Source of the DNA: UBA7803 sp040219935
GTDB taxonomy: Bacteria > Pseudomonadota > Gammaproteobacteria > Pseudomonadales > Azotimanducaceae
Reading direction: 5' to 3'
Assembly: GCA_040219935.1 (NCBI GenBank)
Contig: JAVJUA010000063.1
Coordinates: forward strand, 62,001 to 126,000
Length of the DNA stretch: 64,000 bases
Shown: positions 48,247-56,913 of the stretch, piece by piece
How positions within the stretch are numbered: position 1 is the first letter of the stretch
Layout: each line of letters starts with the position of its first letter
The notes under the pieces: model-generated
The model's input: only the letters and a program-made list of their open reading frames with translations
What the model was told of the DNA's origin: nothing
Databases searched by the model: none
Position numbers and translations under genes: made by a program

Positions 48247-49150
48247 CGTCGTCTGCTTGCAGGGTGATCTTGGTGCCGATGCCGGCGTCGGTGAAGATCT
48301 CGATCAGCAGCGAGTGCGCCACGGTGCCGTCGATGACCTGCACGCTGGCGACGCCGCCGCGCAATGCTTCCAGCGCGCTGTCGGTCTTCGGCAGCATGCC
48401 CTCGTTGATGGTGCCTTCCGCCACCATGCGCTCGACGTCGGCGGCGGTGAGCGTGGCCACGGTGCGACCGTCCGCATCGAGGATGCCGGGGCGGTTGGTG
48501 AGCAGCATCAGCTTCTCGGCGCCCAGCGCCTCCGCCAGGCGGCCAGCCACCAGGTCTGCATTGATGTTGTACGACTGACCGGCGTCGCCGACGCCGATGG
48601 GGGCCACCACCGGAATGAAGTCGTCCTCGGTGAGCGATTGGATGATGTCGACGTTGACCTTGGCCACGTCACCGACGTGGCCGATGTCGATGATCTCCGG
48701 TGCGGCCAGCGCGGGGTCATTGCGGGTCAGGGTCAGCTTCTTCGCCCGGATCAGGTTGCCGTCCTTGCCAGTGATGCCCACGGCGCGGCCGCCGTGCTTG
48801 TTGATCAGCGACACGATCTCCTGATTCACCAGTCCGCCCAGCACCATCTCCACCACGTCCATGGTCTGCTCGTCGGTGACGCGCATGCCGTCCACAAACC
48901 GGCTCTCGATGTTCAGGCGCTTGAGCAGGTCGCCGATCTGCGGCCCGCCGCCGTGCACCACCACCGGGTTCATGCCCACCAGCTTCAGCAGCACGATGTC
49001 GCGCGCGAACGCGTTCTGCAGGCGCTCCTCCACCATGGCGTTGCCGCCGTACTTTATGACCAGCGTCGAGCCGTGATAGCGCTGAATGTACGGGAGTGCT
49101 TCGGTCAGCACGCTGGCGATGTTGCGTGCCTGGTCGTCTGATATGGGCAT
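48230..49150 (-). CDS. argB: Acetylglutamate kinase
   Basis: This 306-residue kinase catalyses step two of arginine synthesis. STLVIKYGGNAMVEE near residue 30 is the phosphate-binding loop. VHGGGPQIGDLLKRL near residue 63 and GDAGQSYNINADLVAGRLAEAL contact N-acetylglutamate and ATP. The N-terminal helix typical of arginine-sensitive ArgB is present (DQARNIASVLTEALPYIQRY), so feedback inhibition by arginine is likely. Confidence 0.96.
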   Translation of the reverse strand: MPISDDQARNIASVLTEALPYIQRYHGSTLVIKYGGNAMVEERLQNAFARDIVLLKLVGMNPVVVHGGGPQIGDLLKRLNIESRFVDGMRVTDEQTMDVVEMVLGGLVNQEIVSLINKHGGRAVGITGKDGNLIRAKKLTLTRNDPALAAPEIIDIGHVGDVAKVNVDIIQSLTEDDFIPVVAPIGVGDAGQSYNINADLVAGRLAEALGAEKLMLLTNRPGILDADGRTVATLTAADVERMVAEGTINEGMLPKTDSALEALRGGVASVQVIDGTVAHSLLIEIFTDAGIGTKITLQADDDAGHQ

Positions 49151-49180
49151 GGGCCTGGTGTCTTCTCTGTTCGGGGTGGG

Positions 49181-51844
49181 TTAGCGGAACCGCAGCGCCG
49201 GGTCGATGGCGGCGAGCTGGCTCTCGAACAGCTTCTGAATGCGGTCGAGGGCATCCTGGCCGTCGGCCTCGAAGCGCAGCGTCAGCACGGGGCTGGTGTT
49301 GGATGGCCGGATCAGGCCCCAGCCGTCGGCGTAGTCCACGCGCACGCCGTCGATGGTGGTGATGGTGCCGTCGCCGAAGTCGCCGTCGATGGCCAGGCGT
49401 TGCATGATCTCGAACTTGGCCTGCTCCGTGGTCTGGATCTTCAGCTCCGGCGTGCTGAAGGTGACCGGAAACTGGGAGAACAACTCGTCGGCGTCCTGGT
49501 CGGCGCTGCCCAGGATCTCGAGCAGGCGTGCGGCCGCGTAGAGCGCATCGTCGAAGCCGTACCAGCGCTCCCCGAAGCAGATGTGGCCGCTGAACTCGCC
49601 GGCCAGCAGGGCGCCGGTTTCCTTGAGCTTGGCCTTCATGTGGGAATGGCCCGTCTTCCACATGATGGGCCGCCCGCCCAGGTCGCTGATCAGGCCGTTC
49701 AGATGGCGGCTGCACTTGACGTCGTAGATGATGTCGGCGCCCGGATTGCGGCCGACGATGTCCTGGGCGTAGAGCATCATCAGCTTGTCGGGCCAGATGA
49801 TGTCGCCGCTGCCGGTCACCACGCCCACGCGGTCGCCATCGCCATCGAAGGCGAGCCCCAGGTCGGCCTTCTCGGCCTTCACCACGGTGATCAGGTCTTC
49901 GAGGTTCTTCGGGTCTGCCGGGTCAGGGTGGTGGTTCGGGAAGTCGCCATCGATGTCGCAGTAGAGCGGCACCACCTCGCAGCCGAGCCGGGTCAGCAGT
50001 TCGGGCGCCAGCCCCCCGGCGACGCCGTTGCCGCAGTCCACGACCACCTTCAGCGGCTGCGCCACCACCACGTCGTCGACGATTCGATCAAGGTATTGCT
50101 CGCCGAGATTCACCCGCTCGATGTCGCCGTCGCCCTCGGACAGCCGGTTGTCCTCGATGCGCTGGCGCAGCGCCTGAATGCGCCCTTCGGCCAGGGTCTC
50201 CCCGGCCATGACCATCTTAAGGCCGTTGTACTCCGGCGGGTTGTGCGAGCCGGTGATCATGATGCCGGTGCCGGTGTCCAGCGCGTAGGTGGCGAAGTAG
50301 AGCACGGGCGTCGGCACCTGGCCGATATCGAGCACGTCCAGGCCGCCCTCGGTGAGGCCCCGGATCAGGGCCTGGGCCAGGGGCTCGCTGGAGTGCCGGC
50401 CGTCGCGGCCCACGGCCACCTGCCGCTGCTGGCGCTCCGTGGCTTCGGCGGCGAAGGCGCGGCCGATCCAGTACACCACCTCTTCGGTAAGGTTGGTGGT
50501 GGTGATGCCGCGGATGTCATAGGCACGGAAGATCTCGGGTTCGAGGGTCAGGCCCAGGGCCAGGGGCGAGCTGTCCTCGGTCACCTCGATGCCGAAGTTG
50601 TCCCGGGCGTGACCGCCCGGGGCCACCTCCAGAAAGTCGTCGCTGGCGCTGCGGGCCCGGCTGGCCGTGGTCCCCTGGGCGTCGTCGCTGCCGCCGGCGT
50701 CTTCGCTCTGGCGCGGGCGACCGCGTCGCTTCTCGGTGGCGGCGGCCGGTGGCGTGGCAGCCACGTCCTCCACCACCTCGGGCTCCCCCAGCCCCGGACT
50801 CATGCCGGGCCGGGCCATGCGGGCGATCTCGCGCGCCAGGTCCTGGAAAAGACCGAGCCGGTAGCGCTGCAGGGTCTGGCGCCGGCCGCGCAGGCTGTTG
50901 CTGGCCTGCTCCAGCAGCGCGCGGGCGTCATGCTGCAGCTGCCGCGACAGGCTGGAGAAAGCGAACAGCACCGCCGCCAGCAGCAGCGCGGCGGTCACCG
51001 CCATGGCGGTCAGCAGGTCGATGCTCGAGGCGACGGCCGCACCAGCAGCGGCATTGGGTGTGAACAGCAGCTGCCAATGCGGCACCGACAGCGTCCGCCG
51101 CTCCTGGGGAATGCCGGCGCTCGAGGGGCCAGGGTCGCCCCACTGCAGCAGGGTGACGGTCTGGGTGCCGTCGAAGCGCTGCTCCAGGGACAGGGCACCC
51201 AGGCTCGCGTCGAAGTGCCGAAGCGGACCGAGCAGCAGCTCGGAGGACAGCGCGGCGAACAGCACCCCGGCGACCCGGCCGTCGGCCGTGACCGGCACGG
51301 CGGCGAACAGGCGGCTGCGCTGATCGTCCACCCGAATGCCCTCGGGGCCCACGAACGGCTCGGACTCGGCGCGGCGGATCACCGCCAGGGCCGCGAACGT
51401 GATCGGCACGGTCGCGTTCAGGTCCACTTCGGCGGTGCCGGGCGCGAACAGCTCCACCCGGTCGGCATGGGGCAGCAGCGCGGTCAGCGCCTGGCTCGCC
51501 GGCGGCAGGCGCTCGGGATCGAAGCTGGTGAAGGCTTCGACGACGGCGGGTGCGGCGGCAGCGGTGATCAGCTCGGTGCGCAGCTCGTCGATGCGGGCGT
51601 TCACCAGGCTCGCGTACTGGTCGGCCAGGCGGGCGGCGAGCTGTGCCTGGTGACGGTCGTTGGCGCCTTCCACCATCTGATACCAGAGCACGGCGGTGGA
51701 CACCAGCAGCCCGGTCATGGTCAGCGCCAGCACCAGGATGGCGCCGCCCCAGATGCCCTTGCCATCGGCCCGCGCCCGTGACGGGGTGGTCAGGGATGGC
51801 TCATCGGCGTTGTCGGTGGTGTTGCGGTTGGCCTGCTTCTTCAA
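49181..51844 (-). CDS. algC: Phosphomannomutase/phosphoglucomutase AlgC with N-terminal membrane domain
   Basis: This 887-residue protein has two parts. Residues about 430-887 are the alpha-D-phosphohexomutase: FRAYDIRG, the phosphoserine ITGSHNPPEYNG, the metal-binding DGDGDR and the sugar-binding GEFSGH. The first part has a membrane helix at 31-58, a periplasmic region of about 220 residues, a second helix near 283-310, then a disordered Pro/Arg/Ala-rich linker. The layout of two helices around an outer domain looks like a sensor. A long form is also annotated in P. aeruginosa. Start is TTG 51844; a short internal product is possible. It supplies Man-1-P/Glc-1-P for LPS and exopolysaccharide. 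Confidence 0.9.
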   Translation of the reverse strand: MKKQANRNTTDNADEPSLTTPSRARADGKGIWGGAILVLALTMTGLLVSTAVLWYQMVEGANDRHQAQLAARLADQYASLVNARIDELRTELITAAAAPAVVEAFTSFDPERLPPASQALTALLPHADRVELFAPGTAEVDLNATVPITFAALAVIRRAESEPFVGPEGIRVDDQRSRLFAAVPVTADGRVAGVLFAALSSELLLGPLRHFDASLGALSLEQRFDGTQTVTLLQWGDPGPSSAGIPQERRTLSVPHWQLLFTPNAAAGAAVASSIDLLTAMAVTAALLLAAVLFAFSSLSRQLQHDARALLEQASNSLRGRRQTLQRYRLGLFQDLAREIARMARPGMSPGLGEPEVVEDVAATPPAAATEKRRGRPRQSEDAGGSDDAQGTTASRARSASDDFLEVAPGGHARDNFGIEVTEDSSPLALGLTLEPEIFRAYDIRGITTTNLTEEVVYWIGRAFAAEATERQQRQVAVGRDGRHSSEPLAQALIRGLTEGGLDVLDIGQVPTPVLYFATYALDTGTGIMITGSHNPPEYNGLKMVMAGETLAEGRIQALRQRIEDNRLSEGDGDIERVNLGEQYLDRIVDDVVVAQPLKVVVDCGNGVAGGLAPELLTRLGCEVVPLYCDIDGDFPNHHPDPADPKNLEDLITVVKAEKADLGLAFDGDGDRVGVVTGSGDIIWPDKLMMLYAQDIVGRNPGADIIYDVKCSRHLNGLISDLGGRPIMWKTGHSHMKAKLKETGALLAGEFSGHICFGERWYGFDDALYAAARLLEILGSADQDADELFSQFPVTFSTPELKIQTTEQAKFEIMQRLAIDGDFGDGTITTIDGVRVDYADGWGLIRPSNTSPVLTLRFEADGQDALDRIQKLFESQLAAIDPALRFR

Positions 51845-51931
51845 GGGCGCGCGTCCTGCTGGGGTTCAACAATGGTAGTAGTCGATGTACGGGGTATCCA
51901 GCCGATCGAGCTGATCCGGGTAAGCGAATGC

Positions 51932-53200
51932 TCACCTTCGGGCCAGCAGCTCGGCGATCTGATCGATGATGATGCGCGACACGGCGTCCTTGCCGGTCTT
52001 CTCCAGGGCGCGTTCGCCGCCCTCCCAGATCAGGTGCACGCGGTTGTCGTCGCTGCCGAAACCGATGTCGGCTTCGGAAACGTCGTTCACGACGATCAGG
52101 TCCATGCCCTTGCGCTGGCGTTTCTCCCGGGCGTGGGCCAGCGCATCGTGGGTCTCGGCGGCGAATCCCACCACCAGCGGCCTTGGCTCGCGGGCGGCCA
52201 CCGCGGCGACGATGTCCGGGTTCTCCACCAGGGTCAGGGTCATGGTGCCGGCGCGGTCGGGCTGCTTCTTCAGCTTGCGATCCGCCGCCGTCGCCGGTCG
52301 GTAGTCGGCCACTGCGGCGACGCCGATGTAGACGTCGCAATCGGCCACGCGCTGCTGCACGGCCCGGTGCATGTCCTCGGCGCTGGTGACCGCCACCACG
52401 GCCACGCCCGGCGGCGCTGGCAGCGCCACCGGGCCGCTGACCAGCACCACTTCGGCGCCAGCGTCCCGCGCCGCCGCGGCCAGGGCGTAGCCCTGCTTGC
52501 CGGAGCTGTGGTTGCTGATGTAACGCACCGGGTCGATGGCCTCGCGGGTGGGCCCGGCGGTGATCAGAATACGTCGTCCGCGCAGCGGACCCCGGGCAGC
52601 GGCGCCGCTCAAGGTGCGGGCCGCCAGCGCCACCAGGGCTTCCGGCTCCGGCATGCGGCCAGGGCCGAACTCGCCGCACGCCATGGGCCCCTGGTCGGGC
52701 TCGGCGATGTGGCAGCCATCGGCGGCGAGTTGGGCGATGTTGCGTCGCGTGGCCGGATGCTCCCACATGGCCACGTTCATGGCCGGCGCCAGCAGCACCG
52801 GCGCGCGGGTGGCCAGACGCAGGGTCGTCAGCAGGTCGTCGGCGCGCCCGGCGGCCAGGCGCGCCAGCAGGTCGGCGGTGGCCGGGGCGATCAGCAGCAG
52901 GTCGGCCCAGCGCGCCAGCTCGATATGGCCCATGGCGGCTTCCGCCGCCGGATCCCAGAGGTCGCTGCGTACCGGCCGACCGGACACCGCCTGCAGGGTG
53001 GTCGCCGTGACGAAGTGCTCCGCGCCCCGGGTGGTGACCACTTGAACCTCTGCACCGGCATCCCGCAGCCGTCGCACGAGCCACGGAGACTTGTAGGCTG
53101 CAATCCCGCCGCTCACGCCCAGTAGGATGTGGCGGTGTGCGAGCGGCGAACGCGGGTCGGGTATGGGGGCGTCTTTTTTTGCGTCTGTCTGGTCGGTCAT
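51932..53200 (-). CDS. coaBC: Bifunctional CoaBC (PPC synthetase/decarboxylase)
   Basis: This 422-residue flavoprotein makes 4'-phosphopantetheine for coenzyme A. The N-terminal CoaC has ILLGVSGGIAAYK, PAMNVAMWEHPATRRN and GPMACGEFGPGRM with the catalytic cysteine. The C-terminal CoaB has ILITAGPTREAIDPVRYI, SSGKQGYALA and the lysine-containing DRKLKK. ATG 53200 is chosen because the short polar leader before it is unrelated. It is divergent from radC. Confidence 0.96.
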   Translation of the reverse strand: MTDQTDAKKDAPIPDPRSPLAHRHILLGVSGGIAAYKSPWLVRRLRDAGAEVQVVTTRGAEHFVTATTLQAVSGRPVRSDLWDPAAEAAMGHIELARWADLLLIAPATADLLARLAAGRADDLLTTLRLATRAPVLLAPAMNVAMWEHPATRRNIAQLAADGCHIAEPDQGPMACGEFGPGRMPEPEALVALAARTLSGAAARGPLRGRRILITAGPTREAIDPVRYISNHSSGKQGYALAAAARDAGAEVVLVSGPVALPAPPGVAVVAVTSAEDMHRAVQQRVADCDVYIGVAAVADYRPATAADRKLKKQPDRAGTMTLTLVENPDIVAAVAAREPRPLVVGFAAETHDALAHAREKRQRKGMDLIVVNDVSEADIGFGSDDNRVHLIWEGGERALEKTGKDAVSRIIIDQIAELLARR

Positions 53201-53260
53201 CGGGCTCCCCGCTGTCGGCGCCGCCATGGGCGTCGACTGGCGGCAACGATACCATCCCGC

Positions 53261-53995
53261 ATGCGTGCTCACTATGTGCCGTTGCCGCGTGCTGCCGTGA
53301 GGGCCGGAGGCGGTTCGCGCTGGCTGCTGGCGGGCGCCCCGGAGGCAGAGCGTCCCAGAGAGCGGCTGTTGCGGTCGGGGCCGGGCGCGTTGAGCGATGC
53401 CGAGCTGCTGTCCGTGTGCCTCGGCACCGGCGATCGGCAGCGTGACGTTCTGGGCCTGGCGCGCGACCTGCTGGACGAGTTCGGCGGCCTGCGGGCGTTG
53501 CTGCAGGCACCGCCGCGGCGGCTGGCGGCGGTGCCGGGGCTCGGCCCGGCCCGGGTGGCGATGCTGAAGGCCGTTCTTGCCCTCGGCGAGCGTCACGCCG
53601 AAGCCGGCATCGCCGACCGACCGCTGCTCACCGACACCAGCGCGGTGCGGCGGTATCTGCAGCACAAGCTCAGCGGCTTCGAGCGCGAGGTGTTCGCCGC
53701 CCTGTTCCTGGACACCCGCCACCGCCTGATCGGCTTCGAGACCCTGTTCTTCGGCTCCGTGGACAGGGCCAGCGTGCATCCGCGCGAGGTGCTCAAGCAG
53801 GCCCTGGCCCACAACGCGGCGGCGCTGATCCTGGCCCACAACCACCCCTCGGGCAATCCCGAGCCGAGCCCCAGCGACCTGCGCCTCACGGAGGAGCTGC
53901 GCCACCTGCTGGCGCAGGTGGACGTGCGCGTCATCGATCATGTGGTGGTGGGCCACGGCGCCACCGTTTCGCTGGCCGAGCGCGGGCTGCTGTGA
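53261..53995 (+). CDS. radC: RadC family JAB-domain protein
   Basis: This 244-residue protein has an N-terminal UPF0758 helix-hairpin-helix part (RPRERLLRSGPGALSDAELL, LAAVPGLGPARVAMLKA) and a C-terminal JAB/MPN domain with the metal motif HNHPSGNPEPSPSD near residue 193. Its role is not settled; E. coli RadC is no longer regarded as a proven repair factor. It stands between coaBC and rpmB as in many gammaproteobacteria. Confidence 0.95.
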   Translation: MRAHYVPLPRAAVRAGGGSRWLLAGAPEAERPRERLLRSGPGALSDAELLSVCLGTGDRQRDVLGLARDLLDEFGGLRALLQAPPRRLAAVPGLGPARVAMLKAVLALGERHAEAGIADRPLLTDTSAVRRYLQHKLSGFEREVFAALFLDTRHRLIGFETLFFGSVDRASVHPREVLKQALAHNAAALILAHNHPSGNPEPSPSDLRLTEELRHLLAQVDVRVIDHVVVGHGATVSLAERGLL

Positions 53996-54013
53996 CGGAC
54001 CGCGGGGTGCCTA

Positions 54014-54042
54014 TTGCCGCTTTCCGGGCGCTCTGGTATAAA
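54014..54042 (+). promoter_or_regulatory. Sigma-70 promoter of rpmB-rpmG
   Basis: TTGCCG (54014-54019) and TATAAA (54037-54042) are 17 bp apart, with an extended -10 (TGG before TATAAA). It lies 29 bp upstream of rpmB. Confidence 0.75.
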
Positions 54043-54071
54043 CGCGCCTCATTTTTTTCCGGACCTCCGTC

Positions 54072-54308
54072 ATGTCCCAGATCTGCCAGGTGACCGGCAA
54101 GCGCCCGCAGAGCGGCAACAACGTCAGCCACGCTCAGAACAAGACGCGGCGGCGGTTCCTGCCCAACCTGCACTACCATCGCTTCTGGGTCGAGAGCGAG
54201 AGCCGCTTCGTGCGGCTGCGGGTGTCGTCCAAGGGCATGCGCATCATCGACAAGAAGGGCATCGAGCAGGTGCTCGCGGACATCCGCAGGCGCGGCGATC
54301 GAGTCTGA
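54072..54308 (+). CDS. rpmB: 50S ribosomal protein L28
   Basis: This 78-residue protein begins MSQICQVTGKRPQSGNNVSHA and has NKTRRRFLPNLHYHRFWVES, the standard L28 form. rpmG follows 29 bp later. Confidence 0.98.
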   Translation: MSQICQVTGKRPQSGNNVSHAQNKTRRRFLPNLHYHRFWVESESRFVRLRVSSKGMRIIDKKGIEQVLADIRRRGDRV

Positions 54309-54337
54309 GCCAGCGGCACCAACCATAGAGCACAGCC

Positions 54338-54493
54338 ATGCGCGAAAAGATCAAACTGGTATCCAGTGCCGGCACCGGCCACTACTACACCACCGACAAG
54401 AACAAGCGGAACACGCCAGACAAGCTGGAGTTCAAGAAGTACGACCCGGTGGTGCGCAAGCACGTGACCTACACCGAAGCCAAGATCAAGTAA
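54338..54493 (+). CDS. rpmG: 50S ribosomal protein L33
   Basis: This 51-residue protein begins MREKIKLVSSAGTGHYYTTD and ends VRKHVTYTEAKIK. It lacks the four zinc cysteines, so it is the zinc-independent (C-) form. It is cotranscribed with rpmB. Confidence 0.97.
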   Translation: MREKIKLVSSAGTGHYYTTDKNKRNTPDKLEFKKYDPVVRKHVTYTEAKIK

Positions 54494-54574
54494 GCTGATC
54501 TCCGCCTCGGCGGCAGGCCGGGGCGCCCACGCTCCGGCGCCGTCCGCGCCATCCACACCGAGCGCCGCTTCCCC

Positions 54575-55411
54575 GTGCCGGAACTGCCGGAAGTCGAAAC
54601 CACACGCCGCGGCATCGCGCCGCACCTGGTCGGTCGCCGTCTCACCGGATGGCAGGTGCGCAATGCGGCCTTGCGCTGGCCGGTGGTGCTGCCCGAGCTG
54701 CTGCGCGGCCAGCCGGTCATCGATGTGGGCCGGCGCGCCAAGTACCTGCTGATCGGCCTGCCGGCGGGCGCCCTGATCGTGCATCTCGGCATGTCGGGCA
54801 GCCTCCGGGTGCTGCCGGCGGGCACCCCACCGCTGAAGCACGATCACGTGGACCTGGAGTTCGACAGCGGCAGCCTGCTGCGCTTCAACGATCCCCGCCG
54901 CTTCGGCAGCATTCACTATCAGCCGGCAGCGGCGCCCGCACATCGGTTGCTGGCGCATCTCGGCATCGAGCCGCTGTCGGACGCGTTCACCGGCGTCTGG
55001 CTGAAGCAGGCGGCGCGCCGCCGCCGGCTGCCGGTCAAGAGCCTGCTGATGGACGCCCGGGTGGTGGTGGGCGTGGGCAACATCTACGCCAACGAGGCCC
55101 TGTTCCTGGCGGGCATCCGCCCCACCCAGGCCGCCCATCGGGTGACGCTGGCGGCCTATGAGCGGCTGGCCGAGGCGGTGCGCCAGGTGCTCGGCGCTGC
55201 CATCGAGATGGGCGGCACCACGCTGCGCGACTTCGTCAATCAGGATGGGCAGCCGGGGTACTTCCGCCAGTCACTTTACGTCTATGGCCGCGACGGGCTG
55301 CCGTGCAAGCGTTGTGGCACGACGCTGAAGGGGTTGCGGATAGGCCAGCGCGCCACCGTTTTCTGCCCGAATTGCCAACGTGCCCAAGGAAATACACAGC
55401 GCCGGTGCTAA
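54575..55411 (+). CDS. mutM: Formamidopyrimidine-DNA glycosylase
   Basis: This 278-residue base-excision enzyme removes 8-oxoguanine. After Met removal the N-terminal proline of PELPEVETTRRG is the nucleophile. The beta-hairpin lysine is in GRRAKYLLIG. H2TH residues are in VVGVGNIYANEALF. The C-terminal zinc finger is CKRC and CPNC. Start is GTG 54575. It follows rpmG as in E. coli. Confidence 0.96.
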   Translation: MPELPEVETTRRGIAPHLVGRRLTGWQVRNAALRWPVVLPELLRGQPVIDVGRRAKYLLIGLPAGALIVHLGMSGSLRVLPAGTPPLKHDHVDLEFDSGSLLRFNDPRRFGSIHYQPAAAPAHRLLAHLGIEPLSDAFTGVWLKQAARRRRLPVKSLLMDARVVVGVGNIYANEALFLAGIRPTQAAHRVTLAAYERLAEAVRQVLGAAIEMGGTTLRDFVNQDGQPGYFRQSLYVYGRDGLPCKRCGTTLKGLRIGQRATVFCPNCQRAQGNTQRRC

Positions 55412-55476
55412 AGTGACAGCATCCCGGGCGCAGCGACGCGTCTGGCTGAAGGCGTTTCAACCAAGGGGATCTGGAT

Positions 55477-55782
55477 ATGAAGCTGACTGGGCGTTTCTTG
55501 CTGTGTGCGGCGCTGCTCGGCCTGTGGGTGGCCCCGGCTCACGCTGCCCCGGAGGACGAGCCCACCGCGCTGGCCATGACCGGTGATCTGCTGATCGCCC
55601 GGCCGCTCGGCATCGTGGTGACCACCCTCGGCACGGCTGCATTCATCGTCAGCCTGCCGTTCAGCGCCGCCGGCGGCAACGTCGAGCAGGCCGCAGACAC
55701 GCTGGTGAAGGGGCCGGCTCGTGAGACGTTCGTGCGCTGCCTCGGTTGCCGTGCCGCGGGACGCTACGAGACGCCCCGTTAG
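55477..55782 (+). CDS. Small exported protein of unknown function
   Basis: This 101-residue protein has a signal peptide (1-23, ending AHA-AP). A second hydrophobic stretch spans about 39-64 (LLIARPLGIVVTTLGTAAFIVSLP), followed by a soluble tail with two cysteines in VRCLGCRAAG. I recognise the general form of a small family found in pseudomonads near similar genes but know no function. The last four bases overlap the end of coaD on the other strand. Confidence 0.6.
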   Translation: MKLTGRFLLCAALLGLWVAPAHAAPEDEPTALAMTGDLLIARPLGIVVTTLGTAAFIVSLPFSAAGGNVEQAADTLVKGPARETFVRCLGCRAAGRYETPR

Positions 55783-56255
55783 GCCTTGCGGTTGAGCGCC
55801 CGCACCACGGCGGGATGCACGAACTGGGAGATGTCGCCGCCGAGCGCCGAGATCTCCCGAACCAGCGTCGAAGAGATGAACGAGCACTCCTTCGAGGTGG
55901 GCAGGAAGACGTACTCGATCGACGGGTCGAGAGACTGATTCATCTCCGCCATCTGAAACTCGTAGTCGAAGTCGGTCACCGTGCGCAGACCCCGCAGGAT
56001 GAACTGGGCGTTCTTGCTGCGCACGTAGTCCACCAGCAGGGTGTTGAAGCCCTCCACGGACACCGAATCACCGAAGTCGGCCAGCACTTCGCGGCACAGG
56101 TCGATCCGGTCCTTGAGGTCGACCTTAGGATCCTTCTGCGCCGATGTGCCTATGGCGACCACCACGTGATCGAACAGATTGAGCGCCCGCCGCACCAGGT
56201 CGACGTGACCGTTGGTCATCGGGTTGAATGAACCCGGATAGACCACCACCCGCAT
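55779..56255 (-). CDS. coaD: Phosphopantetheine adenylyltransferase
   Basis: This 158-residue enzyme makes dephospho-CoA. YPGSFNPMTNGHVDLVRRA holds the nucleotide-binding GH motif (TNGH). GLRTVTDFDYEFQMAEMNQ and FISSTLVREISALGGDIS complete the active site. ATG 56255 gives the usual length. With coaBC nearby, most of the late CoA pathway is in this window. Confidence 0.97.
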   Translation of the reverse strand: MRVVVYPGSFNPMTNGHVDLVRRALNLFDHVVVAIGTSAQKDPKVDLKDRIDLCREVLADFGDSVSVEGFNTLLVDYVRSKNAQFILRGLRTVTDFDYEFQMAEMNQSLDPSIEYVFLPTSKECSFISSTLVREISALGGDISQFVHPAVVRALNRKA

Positions 56256-56298
56256 AGAGAACTCCCCCCTCGAAGAACGGCGGATGGTAACGACGCCT

Positions 56299-56847
56299 TC
56301 AGGGGGTGGCAAGAAGCCCGAACCGGGTTTCGCCGGCGAACGCCTGCTTGACCTCTCGCCAGGGCGACAGCGTCAGGGGGCGGTGGCGCGACGCCTCGTA
56401 GTAGATCAGCCCGTCCGGCGCCAGCAGGCCGTTTCCGGCCAGGGCGGCCAGCACCGCCGGCAGCGCGTCCTCGTCGAACGGCGGGTCGACGAAGATCACG
56501 TCCCAGGGCGGGTGCGGCTGCCGCAGCAGCCGCTCGGCGCGGCTGCAGATCAGGGTGACGTCCTCGGTGCCGAGCAGGGTCGCGTTGTCGCGCAGCTGCC
56601 GCACCACCTCGCGGCGGCTGTCCACGAAGGTCACCGACGCCGCCCCGCGGGACAGCGCCTCGAAGCCTAACGCGCCGCTGCCGGCGAACAGGTCCAGGCA
56701 GCGGGCGCCCTCGATGGGATCGCGCAGCCAGTTGAACACGGTCTCGCGCACCCGGCCCAGGGTCGGGCGCAGATCGGGGGCGTCGGGGAACCGCAGCTTT
56801 CGTCCCCGCCACTTACCACCGATAATGCGCACCGTGTTGCTGGCCAT
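56299..56847 (-). CDS. rsmD: 16S rRNA (guanine-966-N2)-methyltransferase RsmD
   Basis: This 182-residue methyltransferase modifies G966 of 16S rRNA. VRIIGGKWRGRKLRFPD and RPTLGRVRETVFNWL are diagnostic. The SAM site is LDLFAGSGALGFEALSRGA, and the catalytic motif is VFVDPPFDE-like (IFVDPPFDEDAL). It is followed by coaD and divergent from ftsY. Confidence 0.95.
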   Translation of the reverse strand: MASNTVRIIGGKWRGRKLRFPDAPDLRPTLGRVRETVFNWLRDPIEGARCLDLFAGSGALGFEALSRGAASVTFVDSRREVVRQLRDNATLLGTEDVTLICSRAERLLRQPHPPWDVIFVDPPFDEDALPAVLAALAGNGLLAPDGLIYYEASRHRPLTLSPWREVKQAFAGETRFGLLATP

Positions 56848-56913
56848 GCCGCATGGTGTGCCAGGTGCCGGGCCGCGACAAGCGGCGTTCCTCCACGCGG
56901 GCAAAGGAAGCGG

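Noticed and set aside
49400..51781. Long plus-strand frame opposite algC
   Set aside because: Antisense to a clear algC; no domain or ribosome site.
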